Shown: positions 1 through 5,746, counted from the first letter of the stretch. The stretch: 5,746 nucleotides of DNA from a bacterium (GCA_030592025.1 JAUUZX010000129.1:1-5746), one strand, 5' to 3'. Notes: a model not told the origin generated them from the sequence alone. Numbers and translations are program-made.

Positions 1-160
1 CTCGGCCTGCAGGAACAGCAGTTGGGCGATGACCAGGTTGGCGATGTTGTCGTCCACGGGCGAACCCAGGAAGACGATCCGGTCCTTGAGCAACCGGGAG
101 TAGATGTCGTAGGCGCGTTCGCCGTGGCTCGTCTGGTCAACAACGACGGGGACCAGCATG
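1..160 (-). CDS. clpP: ATP-dependent Clp protease proteolytic subunit ClpP, N-terminal part (cut by window edge)
   Basis: ClpP is the serine peptidase that assembles into two stacked heptameric rings and degrades cytoplasmic proteins unfolded by ClpX or ClpA. Only the first 53 residues are present. They begin [20 protein letters not shown] and continue with [12 protein letters not shown], a short [15 protein letters not shown] helix and QAE, which is the canonical ClpP N-terminus (axial loop, then the first strand and helix of the crotonase-like fold). The catalytic Ser, His and Asp lie beyond the window. The ATG at 158-160 is supported by AAGGAG at 166-171, five bases upstream. The gene starts two bases after the tig stop codon, so the two are probably co-transcribed and translationally coupled. 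The identification rests on family resemblance read by eye; the match over this stretch is very close and leaves little doubt. Confidence 0.96.
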
Positions 161-162
161 GG

Positions 163-1503
163 TCACTCCTTTTCGGCTAGGACGTCCGTGTCGGCGGGGA
201 CCTCTTCGATCTCCGCCCTGGACAGCAGGAAGTCATAGGCGCGACGTTCCAGCAGGTCGTACTCGATCCGGTCCTTCTCGTCGCCACTCTTGACGAATTC
301 CCGGTACCGGTCAACCTCGAAGCCGTGCTCCGTCGCGATCTCCTCGATGCGCTCATCGACATCTTCCGGCCGTACCTTGATGTCTTCCTTGGCACGGAGG
401 GCTTCCATGAGCAACATGCCCCTCAGGGCCTTCTCCGCATGGGGCCGTCCCGCCTCCCGGTACTCCGCTTCCTGCTCGGGCGTGACCTCCTGCCCCGTCT
501 GGAGCTGGCGGCGCCTCATCTCCTCGAGCCCGGAAGCCAGGTACTTGTCGACCATGGACGGCGGCAGGGGAACATCGTTGCGGGTATCTAGTTCCCTCAA
601 CAACTGCTCGTCCAGCTCCTGGACCACCCGCTGCTCCATCTCCTTCTCCAGGTCGCCACGGATGTGGGTCCGCATTTCCAGGAGGGTCTTGCCCTCCTCG
701 ATGGATGCGGCGAAGGCGTCGTCGACCTTGGGCAGGACCTCCTCGGCCACTTCCTTGATCACGCAATGGAACGTGATGGTGCGGCCCTGGAGCTGCTCGT
801 TGGGGTGGTCATCGGGGTAGACCACGGCCACGTCCCGCTTGTCGCCGACCTCCACGCCCACCAGCTCGGTGTTGAAGGCGGGCATGTTGCTCTCGGCGCC
901 GAGGATGAACTTCTGGTCGGCGATGGTGCGGTCCTCGTCCCCATCGTCGTCCGAGCCCTCGGGGGTCAGGTCGAGGGTGATCCTGTCGCCGTCGGCAGCA
1001 GCCCGTTCGACCGCGTCGTGCACGGCCCGGCTCGCCCGCAGGCGTTCCACGACCTGGTCGACATCGGCGTCCGCCACCTCGACCGCACGGCGCCGGGCGG
1101 GCAGGCCCTCGTAGCCCGTGACCTCGATCTCGGGCTTGACCTCGACGGTGAGGTCGAAGCTCATGGGGCCCTCGTCCTCGAAACTGAAATTGGTCAGCTT
1201 GGGATCGGTCAGGGGGATGAGGCGATGCTCCATGAGCGCCGCCATCCACACCTTGGGGATGAGCGCCTCGATGGCCTCCGACCGCAGCAGGCCTCCCATC
1301 TCTTTTTCCACCACCACACGGGGCGTGCGCCCCTTGCGGAATCCCGCCTTCTGGTGGCCGCGCACAGCCTTCTTCAGGCGGGTGGCGTACTCCTTGTCGA
1401 AGGCGGAGCGATCGACCTCGGCCTTGACGACCCGCTGCCAGGGCTCGGGGGCCTCCACCGTCGTGCGGAAGGGACCGGCGGGCTGCTGCTGATTCTCGGA
1501 CAT
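163..1503 (-). CDS. tig: Trigger factor, ribosome-associated chaperone
   Basis: Trigger factor binds the ribosomal exit tunnel and shields nascent cytosolic chains. This copy has 446 residues, within the usual 430-450. The N-terminal ribosome-binding domain (about 1-120) carries the signature GFRKGRTPR at 54-62. A linker, PEIEVTGYEGLPA, lies at 124-136. The FKBP-like prolyl isomerase domain (about 165-255) is diverged: it has an acidic stretch SDDDGDED at 184-191, and the position of the usual PGFEDG motif reads PAFNTE at 208-213. The alpha-helical chaperone domain runs from about 255 to 440 and contains NDVPLPPSMVDK. The chosen start is ATG 1501-1503, giving MSENQQQ. The open frame continues upstream, but only by translating straight through the tRNA-Leu and its promoter, so longer models are wrong. 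The Shine-Dalgarno is weak (TAGGT about 10 bases upstream). The gene is followed closely by clpP and preceded by tRNA-Leu, probably in one transcript. Confidence 0.97.
   Translation of the reverse strand: MSENQQQPAGPFRTTVEAPEPWQRVVKAEVDRSAFDKEYATRLKKAVRGHQKAGFRKGRTPRVVVEKEMGGLLRSEAIEALIPKVWMAALMEHRLIPLTDPKLTNFSFEDEGPMSFDLTVEVKPEIEVTGYEGLPARRRAVEVADADVDQVVERLRASRAVHDAVERAAADGDRITLDLTPEGSDDDGDEDRTIADQKFILGAESNMPAFNTELVGVEVGDKRDVAVVYPDDHPNEQLQGRTITFHCVIKEVAEEVLPKVDDAFAASIEEGKTLLEMRTHIRGDLEKEMEQRVVQELDEQLLRELDTRNDVPLPPSMVDKYLASGLEEMRRRQLQTGQEVTPEQEAEYREAGRPHAEKALRGMLLMEALRAKEDIKVRPEDVDERIEEIATEHGFEVDRYREFVKSGDEKDRIEYDLLERRAYDFLLSRAEIEEVPADTDVLAEKE
166..171 (-). promoter_or_regulatory. Shine-Dalgarno of clpP, inside the 3' end of tig
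   Basis: AAGGAG lies 5 bases before the clpP ATG and falls within the last codons of tig. Ribosomes finishing trigger factor therefore terminate on top of the clpP initiation region, which favours coupled translation. Confidence 0.85.
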
Positions 1504-1544
1504 GGGCTTCGTACCTACTTCTCTGGAGGTGCCGCGAAAAAACT

Positions 1545-1629
<85 letters not shown>

Positions 1630-1639
1630 CGACAGCAAC

Positions 1640-1669
1640 ACGAGCAGCAACCGCCAGGCCACCGCTCGT
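1640..1669 (-). other. Possible stem-loop in the leader upstream of tRNA-Leu
   Basis: ACGAGC (1664-1669 in transcript order) is complementary to GCTCGT (1640-1645), with an 18-nt loop between. It lies in the segment between the predicted start site and the mature tRNA 5' end. It may help 5' processing or be chance; a 6-bp stem with a long loop is weak evidence. Confidence 0.25.
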
Positions 1670-1684
1670 CTTGGGAGTCGCGCC

Positions 1685-1713
1685 AATATAGCGTTGCGCG
1701 GGAAAACGGTCAA
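1685..1713 (-). promoter_or_regulatory. Sigma-70-type promoter for tRNA-Leu (and probably tig-clpP)
   Basis: TTGACC (1708-1713) is the -35 element and TATATT (1685-1690) the -10 element, separated by exactly 17 bp. Each matches the consensus at five of six positions. The six bases after the -10 are GGCGCG, a G/C-only discriminator of the kind known at stable-RNA promoters under stringent (ppGpp) control. The start site would be near the A at 1678, leaving a leader of about 49 nt before the tRNA. The -35 lies 20 bp downstream of the response-regulator stop codon. No second promoter was recognised between here and tig. Confidence 0.8.
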
Positions 1714-1733
1714 GAACGCTGGTTACCGTCGAA

Positions 1734-3107
1734 TTACTGGAGTTTGCGGTAGATCGTCCGGGACGCGATCCCCAGGATGTTGGCGGCCGTTTCCTTGTCC
1801 CCGCCGGTGCTCTCCAGGGTCGCCGTGATGAGCTGCATCTCGGCGTCGCGCAGGGTGGTGCCCACCGGTAACGTCACGGCGTCGAAGCGTTGCCGTCCGG
1901 AGACGACGGCCTGGGGCAGGGCCTCCACTCCCACGAGCTCGTCCTTGCCCAGGACGACCGCCCGCTCCACCACGTTCTCCAGTTCGCGCACGTTACCCGG
2001 CCACGAGTAGTGGGTGAGGACCTCGAGGGCCTCCTTGGTGAACCCTTGCAAATCCTTGCTGTTCTTGGCGTTGTATTTCTGCAGGAAGTAGTCCGTCAGC
2101 AGCACGACATCCTCGCCCCGGTGCCGCAGCGCCGGCAGTTCGAGGTTGATGACGTTGAGACGGTAGTAGAGATCCTCGCGGAACGTGCCCTCGGCCACCA
2201 TGGCCTGCAGGTCCGAAGTTGTGGCGGCGATGCTGCGCACGTCCACCCGGATGGCCTCGTTGCCGCCGAGGCGTTCGATGACGTTCTCCTGCAGGACCCG
2301 CAGGAGCTTGACCTGGGTCGTGGGGGACAGCTCCCCCACCTCGTCCAGGAACAGGGTGCCGGAGTGGGCGGCCTCGAAACGACCCTTGCGGCGGGCCGTC
2401 GCCCCGGTGAAGGCCCCCTTCTCGTAGCCGAAGAGCTCCGCCTCGAGGAGAGTCTCCGGCAACGCGGCGCAACTGACCCGCACCATGGCCCGGTCCTCGC
2501 GATCGCTCCAGCGGTGGATCGCCGTGGCGAAGACCTCCTTGCCCGTGCCGCTCTCCCCCGTGAGCAGGAGCGTGGCCGTGCTGTCGGCCACCTGGCGCGC
2601 CGTGGCGATGGTCTGGCGCATGACCGCACTGCTGCCGATGATCTCCTGCCCCACCTGCAGGGCGCGCAGGCTGCGGCGCAGGCGCTGGTTCTCCGAGCGG
2701 AGCCTCTGTTTTTCCAGGGCCTTGCGCACGACGTTCAAGGTGGTGGTCGTGGAGAAGGGCTTCTCGATGAAGTCGTAGGCGCCGTGCTTCATGGCGTCGA
2801 CGGCGGTCTCGATGGTGCCGTGGCCGGTGATGATGACGAATTCCGTCTGGGCCGACACCACCCGGCTGGCCTTGAGCAGCTCGACACCCCCCATGCGGGG
2901 CATCTGGAGGTCCGACAGCACGAGGTGGATCTCCTGCTCCCGCAGGACGGCCAAGCCCTCCTCGCCATTGTGGGCGGTCAGCACCTCGTAGCCGTTGCGA
3001 CCCAACAACTTGCCGAGGGCTCGGCAGAGTTCGGGTTCGTCGTCCACGACGAGGATCGTCGCAAGGGGTTCGGTCGCGGCCTCGCCGGTGGTCGTCGCGT
3101 CGTTCAT
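1734..3107 (-). CDS. Sigma-54-dependent response regulator, NtrC/AtoC type
   Basis: This is a 457-residue transcriptional activator that, when phosphorylated, hydrolyses ATP to open sigma-54 RNA polymerase promoters. The receiver domain (about 16-130) has acidic residues D22 and D23, the phosphoacceptor D66 in LVLSDLQMP, T94 and K116. A leucine- and arginine-rich linker at 124-152 looks like a coiled coil. The AAA+ domain (about 156-400) has Walker A GESGTGKE at 184-191, the sigma-54-contacting GAFTGA at 231-236, Walker B TLFLDE at 251-256 and FREDLYYRL at 309-317. A Fis-type helix-turn-helix ends the protein at about 420-457 (AANILGIASRTIYRKL). All key motifs are intact. The ATG at 3105-3107 is chosen for the AGGAGGA just upstream; the frame extends further but into the CoA-transferase gene. 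No sensor kinase is in the window. The nearest neighbours on its 5' side are a CoA-transferase and a dehydrogenase-like gene, which are plausible targets. The subfamily cannot be fixed, so no symbol is given. Confidence 0.96.
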   Translation of the reverse strand: MNDATTTGEAATEPLATILVVDDEPELCRALGKLLGRNGYEVLTAHNGEEGLAVLREQEIHLVLSDLQMPRMGGVELLKASRVVSAQTEFVIITGHGTIETAVDAMKHGAYDFIEKPFSTTTTLNVVRKALEKQRLRSENQRLRRSLRALQVGQEIIGSSAVMRQTIATARQVADSTATLLLTGESGTGKEVFATAIHRWSDREDRAMVRVSCAALPETLLEAELFGYEKGAFTGATARRKGRFEAAHSGTLFLDEVGELSPTTQVKLLRVLQENVIERLGGNEAIRVDVRSIAATTSDLQAMVAEGTFREDLYYRLNVINLELPALRHRGEDVVLLTDYFLQKYNAKNSKDLQGFTKEALEVLTHYSWPGNVRELENVVERAVVLGKDELVGVEALPQAVVSGRQRFDAVTLPVGTTLRDAEMQLITATLESTGGDKETAANILGIASRTIYRKLQ

Positions 3108-3110
3108 GGC

Positions 3111-3117
3111 TCCTCCT
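3111..3117 (-). promoter_or_regulatory. Strong Shine-Dalgarno that fixes the response-regulator start
   Basis: AGGAGGA ends three bases before the ATG at 3105-3107. The spacing is rather short but the complementarity is excellent, and it selects this ATG over upstream in-frame codons that would overlap the CoA-transferase gene. Confidence 0.8.
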
Positions 3118-3118
3118 G

Positions 3119-3134
3119 GCGGCCCCCCGGCCGC
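3119..3134 (-). other. Leader stem-loop next to the response-regulator ribosome binding site
   Basis: GCGGCC and GGCCGC form a perfect 6-bp, all G/C stem around a GGGG loop in the minus-strand transcript. It ends one base before the AGGAGGA and could hinder ribosome access. No T run follows, so it is not a typical intrinsic terminator. Confidence 0.45.
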
Positions 3135-3161
3135 GGGTTGGACGACAATTTGTCCCAACCC
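3135..3161 (-). other. Second leader stem-loop enclosing a palindrome
   Basis: GGGTTGG (3155-3161 in transcript order) pairs perfectly with CCAACCC (3135-3141). The enclosed GACAAATTGTC can add at least three more pairs, with a two-base bulge on one side. It directly abuts the 3119-3134 stem-loop. The structure forms only in RNA that begins upstream of 3161, for example in read-through from the CoA-transferase gene. As DNA, its centre is also one of the two candidate operator palindromes. Confidence 0.45.
3144..3154. promoter_or_regulatory. Candidate operator 1 (palindrome GACAATTTGTC)
   Basis: This is a perfect 11-bp palindrome (GACAA, T, TTGTC) 37 bp before the response-regulator ATG. It differs from the 3163-3173 site, read on the opposite strand, by one base. 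Two such sites 19 bp apart suggest a dimeric DNA-binding protein, possibly the adjacent regulator acting on its own gene. The binder is inferred. Confidence 0.45.
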
Positions 3162-3175
3162 TGACGAATTGTCAA
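3147..3175 (-). promoter_or_regulatory. Weak candidate promoter for the response regulator
   Basis: TTGACA at 3170-3175 is a perfect -35 hexamer. At 17-bp spacing the -10 would be CAAATT (3147-3152), which matches the consensus at only three of six positions. A poor -10 that overlaps two palindromes would fit a regulated promoter, but the gene may equally be read from upstream. Confidence 0.3.
3162..3174. promoter_or_regulatory. Candidate operator 2 (TGACGAATTGTCA)
   Basis: This is an inverted repeat (TGAC, GAATT, GTCA) whose 11-bp core on the minus strand, GACAATTCGTC, repeats operator 1 with one change. The centres are 19 bp apart, close to two helical turns. It overlaps the TTGACA candidate -35 element. 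Confidence 0.45.
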
Positions 3176-3204
3176 CAGGCACGCCCTGAAACCGCCCCCA
3201 CCGA

Positions 3205-4530
3205 TCAGTCCGGCAGCCCCCCGGGGAAGAGCCGGCCGAACAGGCCCCGCCGGTGGGCCATCTCCAGCAGGGTGGCCCGGAAGTCCGGATGGGCGATGGT
3301 GATGAGGGCCTCCGCCCGCTGCCGCACGTTGCGGCCGAGCATGTGGGCCACACCGTATTCGGTGACCACCACGTGCACGTCCGCCCGGGTGACGACGACC
3401 CCGGCCCCCGGGTCCAGGTTGGGCACGATGCGGGACACCGTGCCGTCGCTGGTGGTCGACGGCAGCGCGATGATGGGCAGACCGCCCTTGCTCATGGCCG
3501 ACCCGCGCATGAAGTCCGCCTGACCACCGAAGCCGCTGTAGACGAGCTCGCCGATGGAGTCCGAACAGACCTGCCCCGTCAGGTCCACCTGGATGGCCGC
3601 GTTGACCGCCACCATGTTGTCGTTGCGGGCGATGTTGACCGGATGGTTCACATAGTCGGTGGGGTGGAACTCGATCATGGCGTTGTCGTGGGCGAAGTCG
3701 TAAACCTCGCGGGTGCCCATGATGAAGCCGGCCACGACCTTCCCCGGATGGAAATTCTTGGCCTCCCCCGTGACGATGCCCCTCTCCACGAGGGCGGGCA
3801 GGGCCTCGGTGAACATCTCCGTGTGCACACCCAGGTCGCGACGATCGTCGAGGTGGCCGAGCACGGCGTTGGGGATGGCCCCCAGGCCCAACTGGAGGCA
3901 GGCCCGGTCCTCGATGAGGGCTGCGACGTGGCCGCCGATGCGGCGCTCGATCCCGCTGGGCGGGTCCGGACGGAACTCGTCCAGGTCCCGGTCCGTCTCG
4001 ACGAAGGTGTCGATCTTACTCACGTGGATGAAGCTGTCCCCCAGGGTGCGGGGCATGCGGCGGTTGACCTCGGCCACGATGCGGCCCGCGGCCAGGGCGG
4101 CCGGCTTGGTCACGCCCACCTCGATGCCGAAGCTGCAGAAGCCGTGCTCGTCCGGAGGCGACACGACGATCATGGCGCAGTCCAGCTTGATGGCCCCCCG
4201 CCGGAAGAGCCGCGGCATCTCGTGCAGATGGACAGGCACGTAGTCGGCCCGCCCCTCGTTCACCGCGTCCCGGGTGTTGGCGCCGACGAAGCAGTCGTTG
4301 AGCCTGAAGTGGCCGACCATGTCCGGGCCGATGTAGGGCGCCTCGCCCAGGGTGAGGTGATGGACGATGCCGACGTCCTCCAACTCCTCGGCCCGTGCCG
4401 TGAGGGCGACGATGAGCTCATGGGGCGCCGCGCACCCGCTGCCCAGGTACACGGTCTGCCCGCTCTCCACCACGCCCACGGCCTCATCCGCCGTGCGGAG
4501 TCGATCACGGTAGGTCTCCAGCCAATTCAC
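3205..4530 (-). CDS. Acetyl-CoA hydrolase/transferase family protein (4-hydroxybutyrate or butyrate CoA-transferase-like)
   Basis: The protein (441 residues) belongs to the family of acetate-dependent CoA-transferases that move CoA between acyl-CoA and a free carboxylate through a glutamyl-CoA intermediate. It opens MNWLETYRDR followed by TADEAV, as 4-hydroxybutyrate CoA-transferases do. The CoA-binding loop GLGAIP is at 215-220. The expected catalytic glutamate is E238 in GVHTEMF, the same position as Glu238 described for the Clostridium aminobutyricum enzyme. Further family motifs are GQVCSDSIG (319-327), SGFGGQADFMRGSAMSKGG (332-350), ALPSTTSDG (355-363) and TEYGVAHMLGR (390-400). No signal peptide is seen, so it should be cytoplasmic. 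The start is GTG (4528-4530), preceded by GAGGGG with about 7 bases spacing. It overlaps the TGA of the upstream gene as GTGA, so coupling is likely. Substrates cannot be read from the sequence; acetyl-, butyryl-, propionyl- or 4-hydroxybutyryl-CoA are all possible. Confidence 0.93.
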   Translation of the reverse strand: MNWLETYRDRLRTADEAVGVVESGQTVYLGSGCAAPHELIVALTARAEELEDVGIVHHLTLGEAPYIGPDMVGHFRLNDCFVGANTRDAVNEGRADYVPVHLHEMPRLFRRGAIKLDCAMIVVSPPDEHGFCSFGIEVGVTKPAALAAGRIVAEVNRRMPRTLGDSFIHVSKIDTFVETDRDLDEFRPDPPSGIERRIGGHVAALIEDRACLQLGLGAIPNAVLGHLDDRRDLGVHTEMFTEALPALVERGIVTGEAKNFHPGKVVAGFIMGTREVYDFAHDNAMIEFHPTDYVNHPVNIARNDNMVAVNAAIQVDLTGQVCSDSIGELVYSGFGGQADFMRGSAMSKGGLPIIALPSTTSDGTVSRIVPNLDPGAGVVVTRADVHVVVTEYGVAHMLGRNVRQRAEALITIAHPDFRATLLEMAHRRGLFGRLFPGGLPD

Positions 4531-5639
4531 GCGTTGTCCCCCTCGTCGGTGGTGGTCGGGCCGCTCCCCCGCAGCGCCGGATGGATGCGCTCGCCGTCGC
4601 GCAGGTTCACGCCCTTGGCCAGGCCGGGATCGGCCGCGAGGGCCTCGTCCAGCCCCTGGCCGGCGATGGCCGACACGTAGGGCAGCAGGGCGTTGGCCAT
4701 GGCGTAGGTGGCCGAGCGGGCCACCAGGCTGGGCAGGTTCGGCACGCAGTAGTGGGTGACGCCCTCGACCACGTAGGTCGGGTCCGAGAGGCGGGTCGGC
4801 CGGCTTGTCTCGAAGCAGCCCCCCTGATCCACGGAAATATCGATGATGAGGCTTCGGTCCCGCAGGCCGGCGACCATCTCCTTGGTCACCAGGTGGGGTG
4901 TGCGGGCGCCGGGGATGAGCACGGCCCCCACCACCACGTCGGCATAGGCCAGTGTCTTGCGCAGGGTCGCTTCCGTGGCCTTGAAGGTGGTGACGCGTCC
5001 ACTGAAGGACCAGTCCATCTCCGTAATGCGGTCGAAGTCGCTGTCCAGCAGGGTGACCCGCGCGCCGGCGCCGAGGCAGGCCCGGACGGCGTGGCGACCC
5101 ACGGTGCCGCCGCCCACGACGACGACGTCAGCCGGTGGCACCGCCGGCGCACCGCCCAGCAGGATGCCCAGCCCGCCGTGGTCCGTCTGCAGGTAGCGGG
5201 CCGCGATCTGGGGCACCATCCGCCCCGCGATCTGGGATAGGGGGCGCAGCACCGGCAACCCGCCGTTGGCGTCCTCGATGGTCGCCGTATCGATGGCCGT
5301 GCAGCGCCGTTCCAGCAGGAGATCCATGAGGCGCGGCTCCGCCACCGCCAGATGCAGACCGGCCAGCAGCGTCTGTCCCTCGCGAACGAGGTCGAACTCG
5401 TCAGGCACCAGAGGGCCCACGTGGACGATGAGGTCCGCGCGGCCCCACACCTCGTCGGCGCCGTGCAGGATCCGGGCCCCGAAAACCTCGTACTGGTCGT
5501 CGCCGAAACCGGCGCCGACACCGGCCTGGCGCTCCACGCACACGGTGAGGCCCCGTTCCACCAGGGACCGGACGGCGCGGGGCGGCAGGCCGACGCGATG
5601 TTCGTCCCGCGAGCGGGCACGGGGCAGGCCGATGATCAT
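4527..5639 (-). CDS. Alanine dehydrogenase/transhydrogenase family oxidoreductase (divergent alanine dehydrogenase-like)
   Basis: The protein (370 residues) has the length of alanine dehydrogenase, which interconverts L-alanine and pyruvate with NAD. It starts MIIGLPRARSRDEHRVGLPP, matching the family N-terminus including R15. H96 (in AGLHLA) and D271 (in ISVDQGGCFE) match the catalytic His and Asp. The Rossmann motif VVVVGGGTVGRHAV is at 172-185, and D199 ends the second strand, favouring NAD over NADP. However, the conserved KVKEP loop, whose second lysine holds the substrate carboxylate, reads HVGPL at 73-77. The usual YETV reads TATI and MSE reads LSQ. It may therefore use another substrate or be weakly active. 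The ATG 5637-5639 is chosen for AAGGAG five bases upstream and for family alignment; a longer frame to 5732 has no family similarity. The end overlaps the CoA-transferase start by 4 bp, so the two form an operon. Confidence 0.88.
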   Translation of the reverse strand: MIIGLPRARSRDEHRVGLPPRAVRSLVERGLTVCVERQAGVGAGFGDDQYEVFGARILHGADEVWGRADLIVHVGPLVPDEFDLVREGQTLLAGLHLAVAEPRLMDLLLERRCTAIDTATIEDANGGLPVLRPLSQIAGRMVPQIAARYLQTDHGGLGILLGGAPAVPPADVVVVGGGTVGRHAVRACLGAGARVTLLDSDFDRITEMDWSFSGRVTTFKATEATLRKTLAYADVVVGAVLIPGARTPHLVTKEMVAGLRDRSLIIDISVDQGGCFETSRPTRLSDPTYVVEGVTHYCVPNLPSLVARSATYAMANALLPYVSAIAGQGLDEALAADPGLAKGVNLRDGERIHPALRGSGPTTTDEGDNA

Positions 5640-5644
5640 GTCGA

Positions 5645-5650
5645 CTCCTT
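5645..5650 (-). promoter_or_regulatory. Shine-Dalgarno of the alanine dehydrogenase-like gene
   Basis: AAGGAG lies five bases before ATG 5637-5639. It decides between this start and in-frame codons up to 93 bases further upstream, which would translate through the 5663-5694 hairpin. Confidence 0.8.
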
Positions 5651-5662
5651 CACCACGGGGAA

Positions 5663-5694
5663 GGGCCGGCCCGCGCTGCTGCACGGGCCGGCCC
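5663..5694 (-). other. Very stable hairpin upstream of the dehydrogenase-like gene
   Basis: GGGCCGGCCCGTGC and GCGCGGGCCGGCCC form a 14-bp stem with a single G-U wobble around an AGCA tetraloop. It is almost entirely G/C. It ends 12 bases before the Shine-Dalgarno. The next bases are TTCCCC rather than a T run, so a classical intrinsic terminator is not supported. A leader structure, a transcription roadblock or a dispersed palindromic repeat are alternatives. The remainder of 5640-5746 shows no supported gene or promoter. Confidence 0.6.
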
Positions 5695-5746
5695 CGGGAA
5701 ACCGGTCCGGATGACGCGACGTGCGCGCTCAACCGCCGTTCTTCAC

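Noticed and set aside
1537..1542. Six-T run just after tRNA-Leu as a terminator
   Set aside because: There is no separate stem before it other than the tRNA itself, and tig follows within 41 bp with no promoter of its own.
1701..1733. Possible terminator after the response regulator (ACGGT, 14-nt loop, ACCGTTTT)
   Set aside because: The stem is only 5 bp with a long loop and a four-T run, and it overlaps the -35 element of the tRNA promoter. It is too weak to call; read-through into tRNA-Leu remains possible.
1890..3164. Long plus-strand open frame (424 codons) opposite the response regulator
   Set aside because: It is antisense to a gene with every family motif intact. Its protein is His/Val/Leu/Gly-rich with no recognisable domain, typical of the shadow frame of a G/C-rich gene.
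3253..4680. Long plus-strand open frame (475 codons) opposite the CoA-transferase
   Set aside because: It crosses the junction of two well-supported minus-strand genes and has low-complexity His/Asp/Gly/Val composition with no domain, so it is a codon-bias shadow.
5729..5746. Possible last codons of an upstream minus-strand gene (VKNGG then TGA at 5729-5731)
   Set aside because: Eighteen bases at the window edge cannot support a gene; a stop codon in one frame is expected by chance.

Overview
The window is a GC-rich bacterial chromosomal segment in which every convincing gene lies on the minus strand. In transcription order, from high to low coordinates, it holds: an alanine-dehydrogenase-like enzyme (5639-4527), an acetyl-CoA hydrolase/CoA-transferase family enzyme (4530-3205), an NtrC/AtoC-type sigma-54-dependent response regulator (3107-1734), a tRNA-Leu(UAG) (1629-1545), trigger factor tig (1503-163), and the first 53 codons of clpP (160 to the window edge). 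The organism is probably Gram-negative or diderm: it has GC-biased codons, Shine-Dalgarno starts, an intact sigma-54 activator and the widespread tig-clpP order. A deltaproteobacterial-type or FCB-superphylum candidate lineage would fit, but the sequence does not settle the taxonomy.

Region 1, 1-1713, is housekeeping. A near-consensus sigma-70 promoter (TTGACC, 17-bp spacer, TATATT) with an all-G/C discriminator sits 55 bp upstream of tRNA-Leu, and tig starts 41 bp downstream of the tRNA. tig and clpP are 2 bp apart, and no other promoter is evident, so tRNA, tig and clpP probably share one transcript from which the tRNA is excised. clpX would be expected past the left edge.

Region 2, 1734-5639, is a possible metabolic and regulatory cluster. 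The dehydrogenase-like gene and the CoA-transferase gene overlap by 4 bp (GTGA) and are almost certainly translationally coupled. The response regulator follows after a 97-bp gap that is dense in structure: two nearly identical 11-bp palindromes (GACAATTYGTC), two adjacent stem-loops and a strong Shine-Dalgarno. The pairing of a CoA-transferase with an AtoC-like regulator recalls the logic of the E. coli ato system, although the enzyme is of a different subfamily. The dehydrogenase-like protein keeps several alanine dehydrogenase catalytic residues but lacks the substrate-binding lysine, so its substrate is uncertain.

Region 3, 5640-5746, contains no gene that can be supported. It holds a very stable 14-bp hairpin just before the dehydrogenase-like gene. 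Nothing in the window looks mobile: no insertion sequence, CRISPR array, integrase or attachment site was seen. The most interesting material is the possible CoA-transferase/dehydrogenase/regulator module and its palindromic leader; the rest is ordinary conserved chromosome.
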